Shown piece by piece: positions 61,614 to 64,000 of a stretch of 64,000 bases of DNA (positions are counted from its first letter, which is position 1; the number at the start of each line of letters is the position of its first letter). The position numbers were made by a program, and so were the translations under genes. The notes under the pieces are model-generated. The model was not told where the DNA came from. It was given only the letters and a program-made list of their open reading frames with translations, and ran no database searches. Source of the DNA: Deinococcus aestuarii (GTDB taxonomy: Bacteria > Deinococcota > Deinococci > Deinococcales > Deinococcaceae); assembly GCF_018863415.1 (NCBI RefSeq), contig NZ_JAHKSN010000021.1:27520-91519 (forward strand). The letters are read 5' to 3'.

Positions 61614-62568
61614 GGACCTGCTCGACGGGGGGCTGAGCCGGGTGGCCGCGCAGGGGACCCTGCGCCAGCTGCGGCGCGAGCAGCTCGTGCCGGCCCCCTG
61701 GCAACCGCGCCGCAGCTTCGACCGGTCGGCGCTGCTGGCCCTGGCCCGCAGCGTGCGGGCCGAGGGGGTCCGGCAGAACCTGGTGGTCCGCCCCCACCCC
61801 ACCCGTGGCGGCCACTACGAGATCGTGGCGGGGGAGCGCCGCTGGCGGGCGAGCGACCCGGAGGTGGCGGCGTCCCTGGCCCTGACCCCGGAGGAGGTCG
61901 CCAGCCTGGAGGGGGAGGCGCCCCGGACCCTGCCGTGCCTGATCGTGACGCTGGACGACGGGGAGGCCCGGCGGCTCAGCGCCGTGGAGAACCTGCAGCG
62001 GGAGAACCTCGACCCGGTGGACGAGGCGAGCTACCGCCTGCTGCTGGTGGTGGATGCGCTGGGCCTGGACGTGGGTGCCGGGGCCACCACCTCCAAGCTC
62101 GCCCAGGAGGTGGGGCGGCGGCTGCACGCCCTGCGGAACGCGCCCGACCAGTTTCCGGAGGAGACGGCCGCGCTGCGCCGGCTGTTCGAGCAGCTGGGGA
62201 CCCTGACCTGGGAGTCGTACACCACCAACCACCTGCCCCTGCTGCAGCTGCCAGACGACCTCCTGACGGCGGTGCGGGAGGGGCGGATCGCGGGACGCAG
62301 CGCCCTGCTGATCCACCGCCAGGCCGACCCGGCGCTGCGCGCGGAGCTGCTGGACAGGGCCCTGGCCGGGGCCTCCCTCAAGGAGCTGACCGGTGTGGTC
62401 GACACCCACCAGGGCAAGGCCTGGCGCACCCTGGCCGCGGAGGTGCGGGGCCGCCTGGGCGCCCGCCAGCTCGACCGCCTGGACGGCGCGCGCCGAACGC
62501 GGGTGGTGGGGCTGCTTCAGCAGTTGCAACGGGAGCTGGATGGAGGCCCGCCGGAGGGCGAGGCCTGA
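61603..62568 (+). CDS. parB: ParB-type partition protein
   Basis: This encodes 321 residues. The N-terminal ParB CTPase/nuclease-like domain (PWQPRRSF, VVRPHP, YEIVAGERRWRA, AVENLQRENL) precedes an HTH (LAQEVGRRLHALRN region) and a C-terminal dimerisation tail. It binds parS and loads as a sliding clamp. The ATG lies inside the last codons of parA, so the two are coupled. The palindrome upstream of parA is its likely site. Confidence 0.92.
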   Translation: MAREDLLDGGLSRVAAQGTLRQLRREQLVPAPWQPRRSFDRSALLALARSVRAEGVRQNLVVRPHPTRGGHYEIVAGERRWRASDPEVAASLALTPEEVASLEGEAPRTLPCLIVTLDDGEARRLSAVENLQRENLDPVDEASYRLLLVVDALGLDVGAGATTSKLAQEVGRRLHALRNAPDQFPEETAALRRLFEQLGTLTWESYTTNHLPLLQLPDDLLTAVREGRIAGRSALLIHRQADPALRAELLDRALAGASLKELTGVVDTHQGKAWRTLAAEVRGRLGARQLDRLDGARRTRVVGLLQQLQRELDGGPPEGEA

Positions 62569-62588
62569 GCCGGGCCCAGACCCTGCAG

Positions 62589-62617
62589 GGGAGGAGGCGC
62601 CCCGCGCGTCTCCTCCC
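62589..62617. terminator. Bidirectional hairpin between convergent genes
   Basis: GGGAGGAG (62589-62596) and CTCCTCCC (62610-62617) make an 8-bp stem between parB and the convergent VWA gene. There is no T tract, so it is a weak or GC-type terminator. Confidence 0.5.
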
Positions 62618-62635
62618 TCAGCTGGGCCCCCGGGA

Positions 62636-63898
62636 TCAGTCCCCGCGCTGGGGTTTGCTGCGGCTGCGGTCGTAACTCTGGCTCAGCGCGCGCTTGCGGG
62701 CCAGGGTCACGTCCGAGGCGAAGTCCAGGTCCAGGGCCTCCAGCGCGTCCAGCTCGGCCGCCACGGCCGGGCTCGCCGCGTAGGCCTGCAACCGACCGCG
62801 TTGCCGGACCAGGGTCTCCCGCGAACGCTCCACCGCTCCCCGGTCCGCGAAACCCACCGCGTCGCGCCGGGCCCACGCGGCGCGCAGCAACTGCTCGGCG
62901 ACGCGCACCTGCGCGTTCTCGGGCAGGGCCGCCCACACCTCCGGGCTGATCACCGGCAGGCTCAGCTGCGCCCGCACCCGCCGACGGACGCCGTCCCGGC
63001 CGGTCCAGGCGAGGCGCACCCGCGTCAGTCCCAGATCCGGCTGGGGCGGCTGGGCGGGCACCTGAAGGGTGAAGACCAGCTCCACCGGGTGTCCGGCCAC
63101 CAGGTTCGGGAGCTGCCGGCGGCCCAGGGCCGTGGCGGGGAGGTCGTTGAGCAGCTCGGTGCGGACCTGGCCCAGCGCCGGGTTGGGCTCGACCCCGAGG
63201 CTCACCGTGTGCCCGGTGGTGCGCGTGAGGCCGTGCAATTCCGCCGCGAAGAACCCCGGGAGGGCCGCCTCGTCCTCGATGTGCTCGTAATTGCCGTCCC
63301 CGGCGTCGGCCATAGCGCGCAGCAGGTCCTCGTCGTAGCTGCGGCCCAGGCCGACCGTGCTGGTCCCGACGCCGCGGGCGGTGAGGGCCCGCACGTGCCC
63401 GGCGATCACGTCGGGCCGCGTCTCGCCCCGGTTCGCCCGCCCGTCGCTGAGCAGCAGCACCCGGTTGAGGGCCCGCGGGTCGTGGTGCTGGGCGGCGAGC
63501 AGGGCGCCTTCCAGCCAGCCGGCGTGCAGGGCCGTGGCACCCCCGGCGGTGACCGCATCTATCTCCGCGCAGAGGGCCTCCGGGTCTGTGACCGGCTGCG
63601 GGGGCAGGAGGGTCTGCACCGTGTGATCGAAGGTGACGACACTCACCCGGTCGTGCGGCGCCAGCGCGCGGAGGGCGACCTGGGTGGCGAGGCGGGCCAT
63701 CCGAAGCGCGCGGCCGTCCATGCTGCCGCTGCGGTCGATGACGAGCGCGAGGTTCAGGGGCGGCCGCGCCTCGCTGGCCTGCGGGGCGGGCGCGGGATGG
63801 AGGCGGGCGAGGACCGGGAGTTCGGTCGCCTGCCCGGCGGGCAGGGCAGGCCGCAGGGGGAGGAGTTCGACCCGGGGCAGGGGGGCGGGATGGGTCAT
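62636..63898 (-). CDS. VWA-domain protein
   Basis: This encodes 420 residues. The MIDAS motif is intact (LALVIDRSGSMDGRAL), followed by RVSVVTFDH and the second strand elements LLLSDGRANRG. A long C-terminal region (about 230-420) is beta-rich with a helical end. VWA proteins of this form usually act as metal-dependent adhesion or assembly subunits, often with MoxR ATPases, none of which is visible here. No signal peptide is present, so it is cytoplasmic. Convergent with parB. Confidence 0.88.
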   Translation of the reverse strand: MTHPAPLPRVELLPLRPALPAGQATELPVLARLHPAPAPQASEARPPLNLALVIDRSGSMDGRALRMARLATQVALRALAPHDRVSVVTFDHTVQTLLPPQPVTDPEALCAEIDAVTAGGATALHAGWLEGALLAAQHHDPRALNRVLLLSDGRANRGETRPDVIAGHVRALTARGVGTSTVGLGRSYDEDLLRAMADAGDGNYEHIEDEAALPGFFAAELHGLTRTTGHTVSLGVEPNPALGQVRTELLNDLPATALGRRQLPNLVAGHPVELVFTLQVPAQPPQPDLGLTRVRLAWTGRDGVRRRVRAQLSLPVISPEVWAALPENAQVRVAEQLLRAAWARRDAVGFADRGAVERSRETLVRQRGRLQAYAASPAVAAELDALEALDLDFASDVTLARKRALSQSYDRSRSKPQRGD

Positions 63899-64000
63899 GG
63901 GGAACCTCCGGGGAGGCCAGACGTGGTCCTCCGGGTGCAGATGCCGCCCAGCGGGCTGGGCCGTGGCTGAACGGGCAGCCGGGAAAGCGCCCTCGGCTGC

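Overview
The window looks like part of a Deinococcus plasmid or megaplasmid. Base composition is very GC rich. It carries an iteron-type replication origin with a Rep gene, followed by parA and parB. It also has two genes typical of Deinococcus: a Ro60/Rsr orthologue and an RNA ligase of the Deinococcus radiodurans type, with the expected nucleophile Lys165. Several genes are probably expressed without a leader, with a -10 element close to the start codon, which is common in this genus. Functions are read from motifs; no database search was possible.

Layout. (1) 1-7126 is the 3' part of a type 1 BREX locus: an McrB-like AAA+ GTPase, an ASCH protein, PglZ and BrxL. (2) 7127-8352 holds an unknown gene and a decayed second copy of the brxL 3' end. 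(3) 8353-20474 is a nuclease/helicase cluster: a phospholipase-D-type nuclease, a giant NERD/DEAH helicase, a RecQ-like helicase and a coiled-coil protein, the last three with 4-base overlaps. (4) 21110-24928 has a tyrosine recombinase, a broken TacA/TacT module fused to Xre debris, and an unknown gene. (5) 24985-29640 is a phosphoesterase plus an RNA-repair cluster: a tRNA-like Y RNA, rsr, and an RNA ligase now fused in frame to an exonuclease. (6) 29900-32450 has Xre debris, a Fic protein and a second recombinase.

(7) 32729-40468 is a complete three-gene pPIWI-RE operon: nuclease, Fe-S DinG-like helicase and PIWI protein. (8) 40728-46489 has an orphan AbiEi antitoxin, a DUF4143 ATPase, a recombinase-like protein without a visible catalytic tyrosine, an Xre/RES toxin-antitoxin pair and unknown genes. 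(9) 46767-52972 is an all-minus cluster: a JAB-like protein, a TnpB-like RuvC nuclease, an 821-residue ISL3 transposase with two tandem copies of the ISL3 architecture, and a UvrD-type helicase overlapping it. (10) 53151-54319 is a secreted protein divergent from an Xre regulator.

(11) 55000-58421 is a tight minus operon: NTase-like DUF6932, Xre, ImmA/IrrE-like protease, SAM methyltransferase, EVE protein and MazG. (12) 58828-62568 is the replication and partition module: rep, eight iterons with a DnaA box, a parS-like palindrome, parA and parB. A VWA protein follows.

Overall this is a plasmid backbone loaded with mobile and genome-conflict modules. The strongest candidates for poorly described biology are the double-ISL3/UvrD/TnpB-like cluster, the pPIWI-RE operon, the circularly permuted tRNA-like RNA beside rsr, and the ligase-exonuclease gene joined by a 61-base insertion.
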